DNA of 64,000 bases from Reticulascus tulasneorum (Eukaryota > Ascomycota > Sordariomycetes > Glomerellales > Reticulascaceae): contig LSAX01000009.1 in assembly GCA_001557505.1 (NCBI GenBank), positions 2,046,001 through 2,110,000 on the forward strand, written 5' to 3'. Position 1 is the stretch's first letter, and each line of letters opens with the position of its first letter. The position numbers were made by a program, and so were the translations under genes. Below, in pieces: positions 34,827 through 45,240 of this stretch. The notes beneath the pieces are model-generated. The model ran no database searches and had not been told where the DNA came from. It worked only from the letters and a program-made list of their open reading frames with translations.

Positions 34827-37340
34827 CTATGTGTTCTTACGGTGCCTCCCCGCCTCGCCGAGACCGATGCCCTTCCGTCGGCCCCGGATCACCGCCTCCA
34901 AAGCTCTCCCGACAGCAGGCATGTCGCCCAGCATGCCGAGATGCCCGCGCACGGTGCTGATCCTCCCGCCGCGGGCGAGCTCGTAGCCTTCCGGCAGCAT
35001 CGCCTCCCGGGCCAGCACCACGCCGTCGCCGCTCCGGAAGACCAGGTCGTCGTAGGCGTCGGCGCAGGCGATGCCCTCGCGCCCGTTGACCTTCGCGGCG
35101 TATACCGTCGGGGTGTCCTTGCCGTACATGATGGCGAACGGGGGGTATCTGTTGGCGGCCGAGTGGGCTGGGTTGTGCACCAGTCCCGAGCGGAAGTGCT
35201 TGATCTCGGGGAGGATGCGCTCCAGGTAGGCCATGTTCCTTGCGCGGTTTGGCGGTGATGGCGTGGATGCGCCGGTGGTGAAGGGAGACGGCCTGGGGTC
35301 CAGCAGCCCGGTTGGCCGGTTGTCCATCTGCGGACCGGCGAGGTGTCGGTCTTTGCCCACCTCTATCTTGCGAACTGCGTCTGAGATCGAGGGAGGCAGT
35401 ATCTGGCTCTGCCGCTTCTCGCTAGAGCTATCCTTTCGCACGCGAAGCGGGAGCAGGGACCCAAATGAGCTCGAGGGCCGGGGAGCGAGTGCCGGGAGTG
35501 CGGTCTCGATGCAGGGGGACAGTCTGTACGTCGCCCAGTCTTCGGCCTTGAAAAAGTCGATGGGGTATTCGTCCTTGTTATTCTTATCGATGAAGCAGAA
35601 GCCGTCCTCGGGCAGGAAGACGAACGTCGTCCGCATGGAGAAGTTGACTTGCGCGGTCAGGATCTTCTCGTTCAGCAGAACCGCATCGCCGTGCCGGACG
35701 GGACCGAGAATGTTGATGCACCGCTGCGGCACGCCGACGTAGACGACGCCGGAGAAGAGTTCCGGCCTCTTGTTCACCACGTGGCGCGTGATGACGCCGC
35801 CTAGGCTGTGGGCAATTACCAGTGCTCCTTTCGGCCCCTTCGCGTCGGGCTGGTTGGATGGGAGCTGTTCCAGGAATTTGGTCATCCTTTCGGATGAAAG
35901 ATGGGGGCTGAGCCTCCAATCATAACCATAATCCCAGACCCGCAGCTTCCCATTTCTGGCATTTTCGCAGGACCGGAGCTTTTTGAATAGTTTTCTGGAG
36001 ATGTCGATGGGTCCGATGTTCTGAAGCATGCCGGATGGGATGATGCGCTCTTCCATTGTCTCCTCGTCCTTGGGATCGAGCCCCACCTCGAGATCGGCCT
36101 TCCTCATGTTCAATCCGATCTTCACTGGCGCCCATAGCTGTTGATGCGGTGCTTCTGCTGACCGTAGAACAGACCCGCGATACCCCCCGAGAATTACGAG
36201 ATCCCCAGTCAGAGTGTCCAAGACATGGTCCAGTATCGTTGCTCCATCGGTGTCCGCCCCGGACGCAGCCAAGTTTGTAGAGGACGGATTTGTGGAGTCT
36301 GACCTCTTCAACGGCGTCGGGAGTTTGGGCAGGCTCGGCAACTTGAAGCTTGGTCTTTCCGGCAGGCTGTCCCTGATGGCTTTCATCCTCACGTTGGCCA
36401 TCTCCCGGACATTTTCAAACCTATCATCGTCTCCAAGGGATGATACACGAGAAAGCGAGTGGTACAGCAGGGACTCGTCCGACGCTACTCTTCGCAGCGT
36501 ACGGGGTCGCCCAGAAGATGACGAGGTGCGTATCACGACAGAATCATCCGAAGAAGGGCTTTGTATCCGGCGGACTTGATCTGGCACGAGAGGACCGGAC
36601 ACAGTGTTACTGTGCGGCCGTCCCAGCGGAGCAGACGGTGCGCCTCGGGGGTTTGCCAACGATTTAGTGGTCGGCACGACATGATTGGACTTCTCTGGAC
36701 CAAAAAAGGAGTTGGAGAAGGAGTTCAGCAAGGTGGACGGCGCAGGGAACGACGGGAATGCCTTGGAGAGTCTCTTCAGGGCATCAGATCCCGCAGACGG
36801 GGAGCGTTTGTGCCTGGTCTGGTTGAAGAAGATGGACTCCAGGGCACTCTTGGGGTGATCACCATCCTTGAAGGAGGCGTCTTTGGGGCTGGATTGCCAC
36901 GGTGACGGGAGGCGTGTCTTGGAGGCGCCGCCATGTGATTTATCGACTCGGAGCGGGGCTGGCCGAGACTTTGGCACACTCTGTATCGGTGCGGCAATTG
37001 GTTCGGTCTCGAAGGCATCCGGCACGTCGTCCGGAAACGGTATTAGTTCGGGACTTGACGGCTCTCCACTGGCATATCCAGAACCGGACTGCCCATCGTC
37101 ACCATCAAGGCCTGGCACATGCTCCAGAGCCGCGGCCTTCTCAGCGGCGGATGTCTTGGGCAGGGTGAGGCGAGTCGCCACGGCATTTAGTGCCGGCTGC
37201 ATGACGGACTGGGCGCCATCGAGGTCATACAAGGCATCGTCCAGAGGGAGCTCCTCCGTCGTCACGGCCGACAGAGGAACGAGCCTCTCGTCGGGATACA
37301 GGCCAGCCATTGAGCCGTGTTGTTCAGTAGAGATCACCAT
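34827..37340 (-). CDS. LCAT-like alpha/beta hydrolase
   Basis: A single-exon gene of 837 aa. Residues 1-370 are mostly disordered, rich in Ser, Pro and Lys, with likely phosphorylation sites. From about residue 375 comes an alpha/beta-hydrolase part: DLVILGGYRGSVLR, LRVWDYGYDWRLSPHLSSER, then the nucleophile elbow AHSLGG (S512 expected nucleophile), HVVNKRPELFSGVVYVGVP and FFKAEDWATYRLSP. This order matches the lecithin:cholesterol acyltransferase / PDAT-like lipase family, so an acyltransferase or phospholipase acting on membrane lipids is expected; substrate cannot be told. The catalytic His is probably in the C-terminal part (GDGVVLAREAMLPEGYE, then GRISTVRGHLGML). No signal peptide or clear membrane segment is seen. 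Confidence 0.85.
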   Translation of the reverse strand: MVISTEQHGSMAGLYPDERLVPLSAVTTEELPLDDALYDLDGAQSVMQPALNAVATRLTLPKTSAAEKAAALEHVPGLDGDDGQSGSGYASGEPSSPELIPFPDDVPDAFETEPIAAPIQSVPKSRPAPLRVDKSHGGASKTRLPSPWQSSPKDASFKDGDHPKSALESIFFNQTRHKRSPSAGSDALKRLSKAFPSFPAPSTLLNSFSNSFFGPEKSNHVVPTTKSLANPRGAPSAPLGRPHSNTVSGPLVPDQVRRIQSPSSDDSVVIRTSSSSGRPRTLRRVASDESLLYHSLSRVSSLGDDDRFENVREMANVRMKAIRDSLPERPSFKLPSLPKLPTPLKRSDSTNPSSTNLAASGADTDGATILDHVLDTLTGDLVILGGYRGSVLRSAEAPHQQLWAPVKIGLNMRKADLEVGLDPKDEETMEERIIPSGMLQNIGPIDISRKLFKKLRSCENARNGKLRVWDYGYDWRLSPHLSSERMTKFLEQLPSNQPDAKGPKGALVIAHSLGGVITRHVVNKRPELFSGVVYVGVPQRCINILGPVRHGDAVLLNEKILTAQVNFSMRTTFVFLPEDGFCFIDKNNKDEYPIDFFKAEDWATYRLSPCIETALPALAPRPSSSFGSLLPLRVRKDSSSEKRQSQILPPSISDAVRKIEVGKDRHLAGPQMDNRPTGLLDPRPSPFTTGASTPSPPNRARNMAYLERILPEIKHFRSGLVHNPAHSAANRYPPFAIMYGKDTPTVYAAKVNGREGIACADAYDDLVFRSGDGVVLAREAMLPEGYELARGGRISTVRGHLGMLGDMPAVGRALEAVIRGRRKGIGLGEAGRHRKNT

Positions 37341-39167
37341 CTCTCAGTTCGCCGGACTCATCGGTTTGCGCCCTTGATTTATAACCGCTTTCGGGGCTAG
37401 CAACCGGCGTTCCCGAAGACAAAACCCGGGGGGGGGGGGGGGGGGGGGGCGTGTGTAATTGGCGAACAGGCAGTTCTCCAACCGGAGGTGGGATATCTAG
37501 GAGAGAGGAAGTTTCTCATGGGAAAAAAAAAAACAAAATGGGAAATTTGGACAAAAGAAGAAAAGAAGGAGAAGAATGGAAGGTTATAAGAGGAAAGACG
37601 AGCCGGGAGATCCATCTGTGTGGCGGGATGTGATGAGTCTAGCAGGGCTGATTGATATAGGTGAATAACAAGGGAGCTAGCAGGAGCTGGAAAAGGGGAT
37701 GAGGAATCAAGGCCGAACATCCATATCCATCGGACCATGTGAGATGAGATGAACAGGAAAAAAACAAAAAAAGGCATCGGTTCAGACATGTGGTGGCATG
37801 GAGGTAGAACCACATAAACGCACTCAGCCCCCCCCCCCAATCCCCCATTCCCCTTCCCTCCCGCCCACATCCGGATTCGACGTCGATGCCCCGAGCAGAT
37901 CCTCTCGGGTTCTTCGTATCTACCGCGCATAATGGGGGGATGGGGGGGGGGGAGGGAATATTCCCCCTAAAAGTTCGGTCCAGGCTGCCGTATTTGTACC
38001 CTATTTTCGAACAAGTGCGCCGCCGTGTGCTGATAAGTGTGCAGAGGAAGAGACAGAGGAAGAGACAGAGACAGAAGACAGCGGCCGAATCACCGCGTCT
38101 CGTTGAAGAAGGACTTACAAAGAGATGGTGCAGAAGTGGCTTGAGCCTGCAGCACGTATGCATGCGTGTCACTACTAGGTAATTAGCCCCAACTCCGCGT
38201 ATAATAATACGTAGCAATTGCGTATTCTGTAGCAGTGCGAAAAGTACCGAGGCGGTGGGTGGTGGGGGGGCCGACTTGGGGCTCTTCTGTTCGTCGGACA
38301 AAAATGCAGAAGCAAAAAAAGCTTGTTTCGGCCGAGGCTGCGCTGTATTTACAGCGGGTGCCGGCGGCCGTCGTCCATTGTTGATTGGCCAATTCGCCAT
38401 GCGGCCCCCCGGGCCCCCCACTAGACTACTCGCTAGCTGGCTAGGATGGCCCGACACGCCCCCCCCCCCCCCCCGACTGATGAACATGTCCCAACCCATG
38501 CCCAATGTAGGCCTATGTAGAGTGCCTCCTGCCTCACTCGCTTCCCTCGCTTCCCTCCAGGTGTGGTCCCTTCAGGTACCTCATTCCTTAATGTACCTTA
38601 CCATACCTCTATGGGCAATGGTTATGTAGGAGGATGAGGATGAGGTCGCGGAGCTGGAACCCTACCCGTGCGGCGACGTCATAAGGTAGATCCAAGACAT
38701 GGAGGGTGGCCTGGCCAGCCACACAACTACCGACCGGTCCCCTAAAATACAGGTACCCACGGCCCCTGGCAAAACCAAGCCAGACATTTTGTACCCGCTG
38801 GAGAACCACTGCAGAACCCCCGCGCGCCGTCTCACACCCTGCCAACCAATAACGACCCCCCATAGCCTTCGCCAAACCTTCCATTTTTGCCCCGCAGCAT
38901 CGATAGGTAGGGAAAATGGAGTAATCGCCAAACGAGGATTCATGCATCCAAAGGAACTAGCTCCACGACATGTCATAGCTCGTCCCCCATCTCATCGTCT
39001 TCCACTCTAAACCCGCCTTCTCTCTACCGCAATCCCAGGTCAAGGAACATGGCTGCCGAGACAGCCTAACCGGCTCACACTCACGCACACCCTCCTCCTC
39101 TCTTCCCCCGTTCCTTCGGATTACCTCAGTCCTCCCCCCCCCCTCCCCCTCCGAAATCGCCCTAGCC
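37341..39167. promoter_or_regulatory. Divergent promoter region with homopolymer runs, LCAT-like / histidine phosphatase
   Basis: About 1.8 kb between two divergent starts. It holds a run of 22 G (37428-37449), short C and G runs at 37829 and 37934, a purine-rich imperfect tandem repeat (GAGGAAGAGACA units, about 38041-38080) and a run of 16 C (38459-38474). CT-rich DNA precedes the histidine phosphatase start. No coding sequence recognised. Confidence 0.45.
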
Positions 39168-40779
39168 ATGACGACACTCCAGGTCCGCCCGCCCTATTCC
39201 GACGCCGAGCTGCAACAGCTCTACCCGCCCCGTCTCGAGCTGCAACTCGTGCAGATCCTCCTCCGCCACGGCGAGCGGACGCCCGTCAACGCCCGCTTCC
39301 AGAACGCCGGCCTGCGCGGCTTCTGGCCCTATTGCAAGGCCGTCAGCCAGCTGCGCGCCGCCATCCTCGACGGCGATACCAAGTCGTACACGTCGCTGGC
39401 ATGGAAGCGGCGCCTGGAGACGTTCGGCCCCAGCGATGCCCCCCAGATCGCCACCGGTCCCGGCGGCGAGTTGGACGATGTGTGTGATATGGGCAGCCTG
39501 ACGGACAAGGGCCGCGAGACCACCTTCGACCTGGGCCGGAGGCTGAGGAGCCTCTACGTCGACAAGCTCAAGTTCCTCCCGCCCAGCATCGCGAACGCCG
39601 ACTCCATGTACCTGCGCTCCACGCCCGTGCCCCGCGCCCTCGAATCCCTCCACCAGGCCTTCTCGGGCCTCTATCCTCCATACACCCGGGGCCCCGAGTT
39701 CCCCCCGCCCACCGTCCTCACCCGCGCGCCGCAAGACGAGACCCTCTTCCCCAACGATAGCAACTGCCGACGCTTCGCTGCCCTCTCCCGCGCATTCGCC
39801 CAGCGCACCGCCGACCGCTGGAACAACACCGACGAGATGGCCTACCTGAACAAGCTCTTGGGCAAGTGGATGCCTCCCGAGTCGCCCCGTGTCGCGGTCG
39901 ACGCCCACCCCCGCCTGTCGGGTGTCATGGATACCATCAACGCCACGAGGGCCCACGGCCCGGCCACGAAGCTTCCGAGCGAGTTCTACGACCCGAAGGC
40001 TCTGGCCATTATCGAGCGCATTGCCACCGAGGAATGGTACAGCGGGTATCGCGAGAGCCGCGAGTACCGCTCGCTGGGAATCGGCAGCCTGATGGGCGAC
40101 GTCGTGGCCAGGATGGTGGGCAGCGTGGAGCGCAGCACGGCGGACGGCGATTACGAGCTCATGCGGGAGGACGGCCAAAACCGCACGCCCATTCGCTTCG
40201 GAATGAGCGGCTGTCACGACACCACCCTCGCGGGCGTTCTCGCCAGCCTAGGCGCCTTGCCGGACGCCCACTGGCCGCCCTTTACGAGCCACATCGCGTT
40301 GGAGCTGTTCCGGGGCAAGGACATGCCGCCCACGGTCGAGGAGACTGAAAACACAGCCACGATAGCCGCAACAAAGGCGACCTCGTCCGTAAGCTGGATC
40401 ACATCGTGGTTCAAACCCGGCACCAGCCCAGGCACCCCACCACCGGGGATCGGCCGCAAACCCACCGAAGAGCTATCTGCTTCCGAGAAGCGCAACTTGG
40501 ATGGCTACTACGTGCGATTGCGGTACAACGATACGCCGATGACCATCCCCGGCTGCAAGGCGGCGGGGAAGCACCTCGAGGGAGACGAGTCCTTCTGCAC
40601 ACTTGTGCGTACTACTCTCAATCTGCCCATACAATTTTTGGGCGCGGTTACTGATCTTTTTGTAGGAAGCCTTCAAGTCAATCGTGGACAAGTACACGCC
40701 ACGTAACTGGAAGGAGCAGTGCCATATGAATGTGACTGCGCCAGCCTTCCCCGAGAAAGCAGAACCGGCAGGGTATTGA
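39168..40779 (+). CDS. Histidine acid phosphatase-family protein
   Basis: Branch-2 histidine phosphatase. Exons 39168-40604 and 40666-40779 total 1551 nt and 516 aa; the 61-nt intron (GTGCGT donor, TTGTAG acceptor) carries no in-frame stop, so an unspliced read would end 28 codons later at HAT. The phosphohistidine motif RHGERTP is at residues 33-39 (H34). The proton-donor pair HD is at 350-351 in GMSGCHDTTLAG. ADSMYLRSTPVPRALES is also typical. No signal peptide is seen, so it is probably intracellular, closer to the ACP2/PXYLP1-like group than to secreted phytases. A Thr/Ser/Pro linker at about 400-435 interrupts the C-terminal half. Substrate unknown. Confidence 0.9.
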
Positions 40780-41503
40780 GCTATGCTTGTAGTGTGATGT
40801 CCAATTGCATATCCCCTCATCATGAGGTTTGGTTTGGTTGCAGGAACCGGCGCCGCCTGCATAGAGCCGCGTGGGCGCCGGGCCAGTGAAGTAGACGGAC
40901 GAAACCAGTATGTTTATGTATGCAGGAGAGCAGGGGACGCAGAGTATCCACTTTCCTTGTGGACTTAAATACAATTCATAACCAAACCATGCTGTAGGCA
41001 CATATCACGACGAGACTAGACTGGTGAACGACTTTGGTCTGCATTTGTCTCGGTAGTAGCTTATACCCCTGAACCTATGCTCCTAATAGACATACACGCC
41101 GATGATGCTCAAATCAACTTCGAGGACCATCCGTCCGTCCTTCCTCTCCCACTTCCTTTTTTCCTTCCAGGATTTCCGACAAAGACTGGGGCCACCATGT
41201 CCCAGGTGGCCCAAGAATCGGCCGCATCCTGCCCTTTCATTCAAACCACTAAGCCAAAGGAGTGTGGTAGTCCTAGAGACAGGCGCGAATGATGTTTCTC
41301 TGTCCTCCTCGCGCTCCGGAACCGGGGAAAGCGATACAAGATCATACATCGAAAGTGGTGAAAATAAATTATAATAGAAAAGAGACAACCAAGAACCTGA
41401 AAATAGAAAGCCAGAAGACCGAGAAGCAATTACAACAATTAAGCAATCTTTCCCTTTTTCTCCGTGCGGTGCTGGGGACGATAATCAAGACATGTCTTTG
41501 TGC
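40780..41503. other. Convergent 3' region, histidine phosphatase / nrd1
   Basis: About 720 bp between two converging stop codons, probably both 3' UTRs. Nothing else recognised. Confidence 0.4.
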
Positions 41504-43906
41504 CTAGTTGGCCACCTCTTCCTCGACCCAGCCGTTCAGACCACCCTGAATCGCTAGTCCGAATCCGGAACCCATTCCGCCGTAGCTGGCCTGGTACTGA
41601 TGGCCTCGGCGTTCACCTTCACTGCCTCCGTTGGTGCCCGGCACGCTGCTCGGGGTTGTGTTGCCATTTTCGAACTCAGGGGCAAGAACCGGCAAGCTGA
41701 CGGCGCGGCTATGTTGCCCACGAAGATTGCCAGGGGCCAGGAGACCTCCGATGGTGGTCGCTCCCGAAGCAGAGCCGTTGCTCACGTAGCCATTCGACAT
41801 GCTGGCCGATTGCTGGTGACCAGAGACAGGACCTTGTTGCGGCACGTCAATCGACAGCTCACTCGGCGAGGAGACTGCTGTGCCGAACAACGCCTGCTGC
41901 TGAGCAACGAACTGCTGCTGTTGATGGTGCTGCTGCTGGTGGGCCTGCTGGGAGACCTGGCTGAGATACATGGTCAGAGGATTGCTGTTGGAGTTGAACA
42001 GCGTCGCCGAGGGTGAAGGCGTGTTGCCATTGGTCGGAGAGCCTCCATTCTGGGATCCAGACGGAGGCGGCGACGAAACACCGTCGTTGCGTGGCGACTG
42101 AGCTTGCTGTGAAAGCTGTCGAGGGGGGTTTCCACAACGATCTTTGCCAAAGTTCACCTTGAACTTTCGGTACTCCTCCTTGCTTCGAACCGCCTCGATA
42201 GCCTTGATAGCATTCGCAATGTTGGTGAAGTTCACGAAAGCGCAGCTCTTCTCTCGCAATGTGTTGACCAGTTCGATTTCGCCATACTCTGAAAAGTCCT
42301 GTCTCAGCCGCTCCTCAGTCCAAGTCTCGTCCAGGTTGCCAATATAAACATTTCGAGAAGCTCCTCCGCTAACAGCCAGGGCGATCGCCGGGGGGAGAGC
42401 GCCGGAATGCTTGCCCCAACCGATCTTGAGCCTGCGGTTGTGGATCATTAGCCCCTGAAGATTGCTGAGAGCATAAAACGAAGCCGCCGCAGTGGGATCA
42501 ATGAACGTGACAAAGCAGATGTGCTTGTCTGGAATGTAGCGGATATGGTGAAGAAGACCGCCTCTGACAACATTGCAAATTTCCTCAATCGTGGTCTCTG
42601 GATGAATGTTTCCGAGGTAGATGGTTCGGTTTCCGAGGTTGTTGATTCCACCTGCTGTAGTCGCAACAGCAGCTGCCGCCACAGATTGCTGGGCGAGAGC
42701 ACTAGAGATCAAATCGCGGTCAGCACCAGTGAGCATGTGGGCATATCCCGGAGCAATTCCGAGATACTGAGCCGCATTCTGTTGCTGTGTCTTGGAGACG
42801 TAGGCACATCGGTCCTTTCCATAGTAAACGCGTCGAGGGGCCTGCCACTTCGCCTCCTGAGGAAGCTGCGAGACCGCCTTGATCGCATTGGCGATTGAAA
42901 GGAAGTGAATGAACGCGATGTTCTTCTCGCGAACAATCTTGATGGTATCAACGGCGCCGAACTTGCCCAGATCCTCACGCAGTTCCTCCTCCAGGATATC
43001 CTCCGGCAGGTTTCCGAGATAGACGTTTCGAGATGCGCCGGATTGCTGCACAGCCAAGGCCACCGAGGTGGGGACCTGGGAAGGCTTGCCCCAGCCAACC
43101 TTGATATCCTGACCCTTGATGCAGAGCTTTTTCAAGATGGCATCAGAGTGGAAGTGAGTGGCAGAGCTGGCATCCAAGAAGGAGATGAAGGCGCAGTTCT
43201 TGTCGGGGAGCAAACGGACCGACTCAATCTGACCACTCCTGACGTGGCCAAGGATTTCCTCGGCCGTCGTGTCTGGCGGGATGTTCCCGAGGTAGACGGT
43301 ACGGCTTGTGCCTGTAACCATGCCAGGAGTCATCGAGACTGGAGAAGTGGGCTGCATCTGCATCTGCATGTTGCTGTATCCACCAGTTGGAGATTGTGGC
43401 TGGAAGAACTGGGGGGCACCATAAGTCGAAGGGGAAACCATCGCGTGGTATTGTTGAGGAGACATGTTCTGCTGAATCGGGCTCGGCATGCCATTCTGCT
43501 GTTGCTGCTGCTGCTGGTTGTTCTGTTGCTGGGCTTGCTGGAAGCTTTGGAGGCTCTGAAGAGTCTGGAACTGCGGGCTCGCGAAGGCAGCCGGGGTACC
43601 GGGCTGGAATGGGCTGCCAAGAAGCAATTGAGAAGGTAGCAAGGGGGTGAACTGCATGTCGAAAGCAGTACCGGGGGTGGTCATGTCGACACCGTTCACC
43701 GGGCCCTGGGGGGCCATTGGCTGGGTATTGATGGTAGGGATATTTGCACGGCGAGGGTGTCGGTCACCAAAGCCAGAGACGTTGGAAGTGAAAGCGCCAT
43801 GAGAGAAGCCAGTGTCGCTGTTCGAGGGCTTGGAGACATGTCCAGGGAAGCGGTTGGCAGGGGCACTTGGGCCGCTCTGACCAACCTGTCCTTGGAGGTC
43901 CTGCAT
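41504..43906 (-). CDS. NRD1: Four-RRM RNA-binding protein, Nrd1 type
   Basis: Homologue of the fission-yeast negative regulator of differentiation Nrd1, an mRNA-binding protein. One uninterrupted frame of 800 aa. Residues 1-200 are disordered, with a Gln run at about 125-137. Four RRMs follow: about 203-275 (RTVYLGNIPPDTTAEEI, with CAFISF), 293-365 (RNVYLGNLPEDILEEEL, with IAFIHF), 427-500 (RTIYLGNIHPETTIEEI, with ICFVTF) and 518-590 (RNVYIGNLDETWTEERL, with CAFVNF). Each has an RNP2-like and RNP1-like strand, and RRM1 and RRM3 end in VGWGK or IGWGK. The C-terminal 200 residues are rich in Ser, Gln and Asn, with a His/Gln run. This could support condensate or granule localisation, which is inference. 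The leader is long and pyrimidine-rich. Confidence 0.93.
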   Translation of the reverse strand: MQDLQGQVGQSGPSAPANRFPGHVSKPSNSDTGFSHGAFTSNVSGFGDRHPRRANIPTINTQPMAPQGPVNGVDMTTPGTAFDMQFTPLLPSQLLLGSPFQPGTPAAFASPQFQTLQSLQSFQQAQQQNNQQQQQQQNGMPSPIQQNMSPQQYHAMVSPSTYGAPQFFQPQSPTGGYSNMQMQMQPTSPVSMTPGMVTGTSRTVYLGNIPPDTTAEEILGHVRSGQIESVRLLPDKNCAFISFLDASSATHFHSDAILKKLCIKGQDIKVGWGKPSQVPTSVALAVQQSGASRNVYLGNLPEDILEEELREDLGKFGAVDTIKIVREKNIAFIHFLSIANAIKAVSQLPQEAKWQAPRRVYYGKDRCAYVSKTQQQNAAQYLGIAPGYAHMLTGADRDLISSALAQQSVAAAAVATTAGGINNLGNRTIYLGNIHPETTIEEICNVVRGGLLHHIRYIPDKHICFVTFIDPTAAASFYALSNLQGLMIHNRRLKIGWGKHSGALPPAIALAVSGGASRNVYIGNLDETWTEERLRQDFSEYGEIELVNTLREKSCAFVNFTNIANAIKAIEAVRSKEEYRKFKVNFGKDRCGNPPRQLSQQAQSPRNDGVSSPPPSGSQNGGSPTNGNTPSPSATLFNSNSNPLTMYLSQVSQQAHQQQHHQQQQFVAQQQALFGTAVSSPSELSIDVPQQGPVSGHQQSASMSNGYVSNGSASGATTIGGLLAPGNLRGQHSRAVSLPVLAPEFENGNTTPSSVPGTNGGSEGERRGHQYQASYGGMGSGFGLAIQGGLNGWVEEEVAN

Positions 43907-45240
43907 CCCGAGCAGATGAGGAGGGACAAGATTGTCCCGCCCGACGTGAGATAGTACAGCCGTTTTGAAGGATTAAACGTGCCTTGAATAGGCACGAAGA
44001 AGTGGAGTGAGGGGCGCGCGTTGGAATGCTACGGAACTCTGCGAGTACCGATCGAACAAATTCTGACACGTCCTTCCCGGAATATGGTCCTGCTAGCAAA
44101 GTAGGTGATGTCGAGAGCAAAGATGAAGCTTGCAAGTCAGTTCGAAAATAGACAAATCAAGGTCGAGCGAGTTCTGAAGCTAGAATGCTGAAGCTGATGT
44201 ATGCAAATGTAAGTTTGCTTGAGAGAGCCGGACTATGTAGATTGCGGTCGAAAAAGGTTCGGTTCGAGGGAGACCTAGGACAAAGACTGTGCTGAACTGG
44301 AATGATGGGCCGGAGTAGCTACCAAGAAGCTGGTCAAGGTAGGTAAGCGGTTCGTCGAATAATGAATGAGGTCGCACAGCTAAGCTAGCAGTTGAGCGAG
44401 AGCTTTTCTTCGTCCTCTCAAGCTCCGAGGTAACAATGTCGAAACAAGAATTATGTCCGAGAGCAATGTGAAAATGGATATTGGCCAAGAGTCGATGGAG
44501 CGAGTGTCGAGAAAGTGATGTTTCTGGTTCTTGAAGGACCGAGGTGATTCGCGCAGTAGGATTTCCGATTTCCCCTTTGCAGAGCTGGACCGGACGTCGG
44601 TCACACAAAGAATTAGAAGAGAAAGTAGTGGCGTATGCTGGCAACGAGCGTGGGTGGTGAAAAGATGGTTTCAAGAGGCCGGAGTCGCTCGCAAGGATCG
44701 CATAGGAGCGAGTATCGCTAGGCGGATGGTGTGGTTTTCCTGAAGAATAAAGAAGTGAAAGAAGGAGGAGGAAGTATAAGGATACAACCCGAGACGGCTT
44801 TTGCAGGAGGAGGGAGGTATTGAGGAGGGGCGGGAGGCGAGCCGAAAGGGGGACTGGAGAGAAGACAAAAAGAGAGCGAGGGAGAGAGACAGATAGAGGA
44901 GGTAGAGATATTCAAAAGCAGCGAGGACAAGAAGAAAGAAGGAGGAGTAGGGGCAGGCGAGAGATGATGGAGGAGTGAAAGGAAGGAAGGAAGGTGGTGA
45001 GGAAGGAGAGAACGAGAGAGAGTGTGTGTGTGAGAGAGTGTAATCTGTACGGAGTACGTACTCTGGCTGGCAAAGGCAAAAGCAAAAGCAAAAGCAAAAA
45101 GCAGCAGCAGCAGCAGCAGCAGTAGCAGTAGCAGCAGTAGCAAGCAGTAGGAGTAGCAAAAAAGCAGCCAAGCAAGGGCAAGGGGAAGAAAGAGAGTGAA
45201 TTGAGTGAGTGTGGACGGGGTTCGTGTAGGTGGTAGATTG
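43907..45240 (-). promoter_or_regulatory. Long pyrimidine-rich leader / promoter of nrd1
   Basis: On the coding strand this is strongly C+T-rich, especially 44750-45040, with (TG)n/(CA)n at about 45022, TTTTGC repeats at about 45075-45098 and a TGC-rich microsatellite at about 45100-45150. Frames open by low complexity alone run through it. Transcript start and leader length cannot be read from the sequence. Confidence 0.45.
45098..45152. repeat. GCA/GTA trinucleotide microsatellite
   Basis: Seven to eight uninterrupted GCAs followed by interspersed GTA/GCA units, preceded by four AAAAGC units. On the minus strand this is TGC/TAC, upstream of nrd1. Confidence 0.8.

Noticed and set aside
39162..40217. 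351-codon minus-strand frame, rich in Ala, Gly, Val
   Set aside because: Antisense shadow of the GC-rich histidine phosphatase gene.
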